Shown: piece after piece, positions 61,195 through 64,000 of the stretch
How the letters are laid out: each line of letters opens with the position of its first letter
How positions within the stretch are numbered: the first letter of the stretch is position 1
Source of the DNA: Meghimatium bilineatum
Taxonomy: Eukaryota; Mollusca; Gastropoda; Stylommatophora; Philomycidae
Assembly (NCBI GenBank): GCA_034231615.1
Contig: CM067298.1
Coordinates: forward strand, 24,831,934-24,895,933
DNA length: 64,000 nucleotides
Reading direction: 5' to 3'
Made by a program: the position numbers and the translations under genes
The notes under the pieces: generated by a model
The model's input: only the letters and a program-made list of their open reading frames with translations
What the model was told of the DNA's origin: nothing
The model's database searches: none

Positions 61195-62022
61195 CGTCTT
61201 ATAGTCAACTATCTGTCACTCACTTCTTATAGTCAACTATCTGTCACTCACTTCTTCTAGTCCACTATCTGTCACTCACTTCTTATAGTCAACTATCTGT
61301 CACTCACTTCTTCTAGTCAACTATCTGTCTCTCACGTCTTATAGTCTACTATCTGTCACTCACTTATTTTAGTCAACTATCTGTCTCTCACGTCTTATAG
61401 TCTACTATCTGTCACTCACTTATTTTAGTCAACTATCTGTCTCTCACGTCTTATAGTCTACTATCTGTCACTCACTTATTTTAGTCAACTATCTGTCACT
61501 CACTTCTTCTAGTCAACTATATGTCACTCACTTATTTTAGTCAACTATCTGTCACTCACTTCTTCTAGTCAACTATATGTCACTCACTTCTTTTAGTCAA
61601 ATATATGTCACTCACCTCTTCTAATAAAATATATGTCACTCACTTCTTTTAGTCAACTATCTGTCTCTCACGTCTTATAGTCTACTATCTGTCACTCACT
61701 TCTTTTAGTCAACTATCTGTCTCTCACGTCTTATAGTCTACTATCTGTCACTCACTTCTTTTAGTCAACTATATGTCACTCACTTTTTCTAGTCAACTAT
61801 CTGTCACTCACTTCTTCTAGTCAACTATCTGTCACTCACTTCTTCTAGTCAACTATCTGTCACGCACTTCTTCTAGTCAACTATCTGTCACTCACTTCTT
61901 CTAGTCAACTATCTTTCACTCACTTCTTCTAGTCAACTATCTTTCACTCACTTCTTCTAGTCAACTATCTGTCATTCACTTCTTCTAGTCAACTATCTGT
62001 CATTCACTTCTTCTAGTCATCA
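61195..62022. repeat. 28-bp minisatellite, about 29 copies
   Basis: The unit ctatctgtcactcacttctt followed by ctagtcaa has blocks of variants (tcttatagtcta, tattttagtcaa) that alternate in pairs, so a dimer-level pattern is present at 61320-61500. Confidence 0.95.
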
Positions 62023-62220
62023 ATGAACATCTAAAAAACACTCTTATATCCCGCCTATCGGCAGTGGCAACCATCATAAGACCCTCAAATACAAATCTAA
62101 CTTCTCACGATAATGATGCCACACATCTCTGGTACCCATTTAACCCACGACCCCTGAGCTAATAAATATGCGGACTCAACAGTTCGCTTATCAGTTATAT
62201 GCTCAAGTTTTACATCACAT
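62023..62220. other. Intergenic sequence
   Basis: No feature recognised between the array and the ORF at 62221. Confidence 0.4.
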
Positions 62221-62760
62221 ATGTCTTCTAAAATTAAGGTCATCAAGCAATTAAATCAAGCATTCAACCTCTCTACTTGTAAGGTTGGATATATCCAGCT
62301 TATGGTTCAATGTACAACCGTAAATATATCGAAAGGCATGGTGTCTCTGCATCGCGTATTTATATGCACATACAACATTACACAATATAGTATTATTATC
62401 AGATCTTTGCAGGATATAGTCAGAGAATGGTATATGCGTAAATATAGTGCTCTTGTCGAATTTGCTGGTTGCCTTGGCGTAGAGGTCTTGGAGATACTCC
62501 CTATATTTTTTGCATGTAATTCTCATTTAATCTACATCCTCCACATCCCTGGACACGAGCCTAAACTCCACATCCCTGGACACGAGCCTAAACTCCACAT
62601 CCCTGGACACGAGCCTAAAATTGTCGGCCAGGAAGACAACAAGAGCAGATGTATTTCTGCTTTTAGTGCACCACGAGGAGGTACTTTTAAAATCTTTCTT
62701 ATCTGTCAACCCTGGGTCCACACGACAGCAATGCGAGAACCTTTTCACCTCTCCTTTTAG
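62221..62760 (+). other. Unrecognised 179-codon ORF with three 27-bp repeats
   Basis: The frame is open for 179 codons and contains the 9-residue repeat LHIPGHEPK three times (about 62541-62620). No known domain is visible. Part of it (62338-62440) is a dispersed repeat also found at 58813, which argues against a host gene. Confidence 0.3.
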
Positions 62761-63039
62761 AGAGATATACTGATAAGTTTGTTAAGTGGATATATTCACC
62801 TCGGCAAATTCCGCTGAACAGAATAAATTTCACACTTATATATACACACATATATGCAAGCTCTATTTTCCTCATTGACATAGAAAATTGACGTCAAATT
62901 TATTAAATAATGGAAATAAACAATTCATGAAAAAATGGATCGTTTAAGACGGAATACGATGAATAGAAATGTAAAATCAAAATTTTAAATGCCTATTCAA
63001 TTGCAAATTCACTAAAATAATTAATTTTTAAATCTATCT

Positions 63040-63350
63040 ATCTGTCTATACCCTGTGGCCCTTGTTTGCCTTGCGGCGTCAGGGGTGGAAGAGTTCTCTG
63101 GAGATAGACTTCTTGTGTGCTTTTTGTAAGCTTGTTCCTGTTTCTTCTTTGATTTATGTGATCCATCTTTTACATGTTCTGTCTATGGATTTGTAACCGT
63201 TATATCTATTTGTCATGGCCATTTTTGGCATGCTATTTGTTGGTAGTCTGGAAGCATGTGAAAACCACTTGATTTGTTGTCTTTTGATGTGTTCCAATAC
63301 TGGTATTGTTTTGGTTTGATTAATTTCGACTATAAACAGCCACATACCCT
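63040..63350 (-). pseudogene. LINE zeta 3' fragment
   Basis: The minus strand reads HIKRQQIKWFSHASRLPTNS and MAMTNRYNGYKS. The 3' end, with tgccttgcggcgtcaggggt on the plus strand, is the reverse of 46315-46345. 5' truncated. Confidence 0.8.
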
Positions 63351-64000
63351 CTAGACCACCTGAACGCCTCCAATTGCTTCTGAACCCTCAACGCAGCCAA
63401 GTATCCTTTATCACCCACTGGGAGGGGGGTGGTGCCGCCCACTTTCAAAATCTATTGCTTAACAATTCGGTCTATTGCTGTCACAGATTCAGCAAATCGG
63501 TATCAGATAGTAAGTACTTGCTTTATCTTGCTTTAACTTTGTATATCGTGTGTTCTGTTCGTCAGATTTTTAAAAGATATCATTTGATTTCTCAATTAAC
63601 ACTGACATTTTCTGTGTAAATGAAAACTTGGTAATACATGTATTACATTAATTCAATGGTATGTCATCTGTGCGATAAGTGATTGTCCTCACCAACTAAC
63701 CTGACATGACTACAATCTTTAGTTCAATTTAAGATAAACATGAATAAACGTTGACTGGTGATAATTCAGTGCACACAATTATCTTAACCAATAGTCAATG
63801 TCAAATACCCCAATGGTCAAATAGTCTTCTTAACAAATCAATAGTCAACGCTGAAACTATGCATTATACCACCCTGAGCAGTCTCTGGCTCTGATCCTAC
63901 ATTAACTAAATTTATTTCGGTTATGGAGCTTATAGGGATTGCATTTGACAGTTGTGCCGTGGCCCCTGCATTATTTCGTTACTTCAAGATAGAATGGGAT
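63351..64000. other. Intergenic sequence, nothing recognised
   Basis: Contains an 81-codon ORF without motif. There is a mild repeat of caatagtcaa-like strings near 63790-63850. Confidence 0.4.

Overview
The window looks like AT-rich animal (metazoan) DNA: spliced exons with GT-AG introns, non-LTR retrotransposon fragments, a Penelope-like element, hAT transposons, tRNA-derived SINEs and very many minisatellites. The repeat mix would suit a lophotrochozoan, perhaps a gastropod mollusc; that is inference and was not checked by search. Nothing looks prokaryotic: no operons, CRISPR arrays or rRNA.

The only host gene I can support is one ABC transporter gene of the ABCG family, closest in motif pattern to the White/eye-pigment group. 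It lies on the minus strand. I reconstructed 13 coding exons from the start codon at 46789 down to 9131. All splice sites are GT-AG and every phase agrees, giving 1311 coding nt and 437 residues. They cover the whole nucleotide-binding domain (Walker A, Q-loop, signature, Walker B, H-loop), the linker and the start of the first membrane segment. The remaining membrane domain must lie beyond position 1. The 12 complete introns (about 0.9-5.7 kb) are almost entirely repeats.

Region by region: 1-9130 is the last visible intron, dominated by a 7.6-kb array of 26-bp units that contains a 3.5-kb internal duplication, plus a 48-bp array and a small inverted-repeat element. 9131-46789 is the gene body, with introns full of LINE 3' ends, SINEs, a decayed hAT transposon, MITE-like elements and arrays of 20-62-bp units. 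46790-50238 is 5' flank with hairpins and LINE pieces. 50236-53610 is a nested insertion: a 3.0-kb RT/RNase H LINE, with an inverted 5' endonuclease piece, sits inside an older LINE and has a 9-bp target duplication. 53900-64000 holds a SINE, a 1.8-kb higher-order minisatellite, more LINE ends, a small Penelope-like GIY-YIG module bounded by 75-bp inverted repeats, and a 28-bp array.

I found no novel multi-gene system. The best leads are structural: the twin-primed nested LINE, the inverted-repeat Penelope relic, arrays that touch exons (a repeat carrying decoy splice donors beside exon 5, and an open array frame running into exon 7), and a repeat family abutting two different minisatellites.
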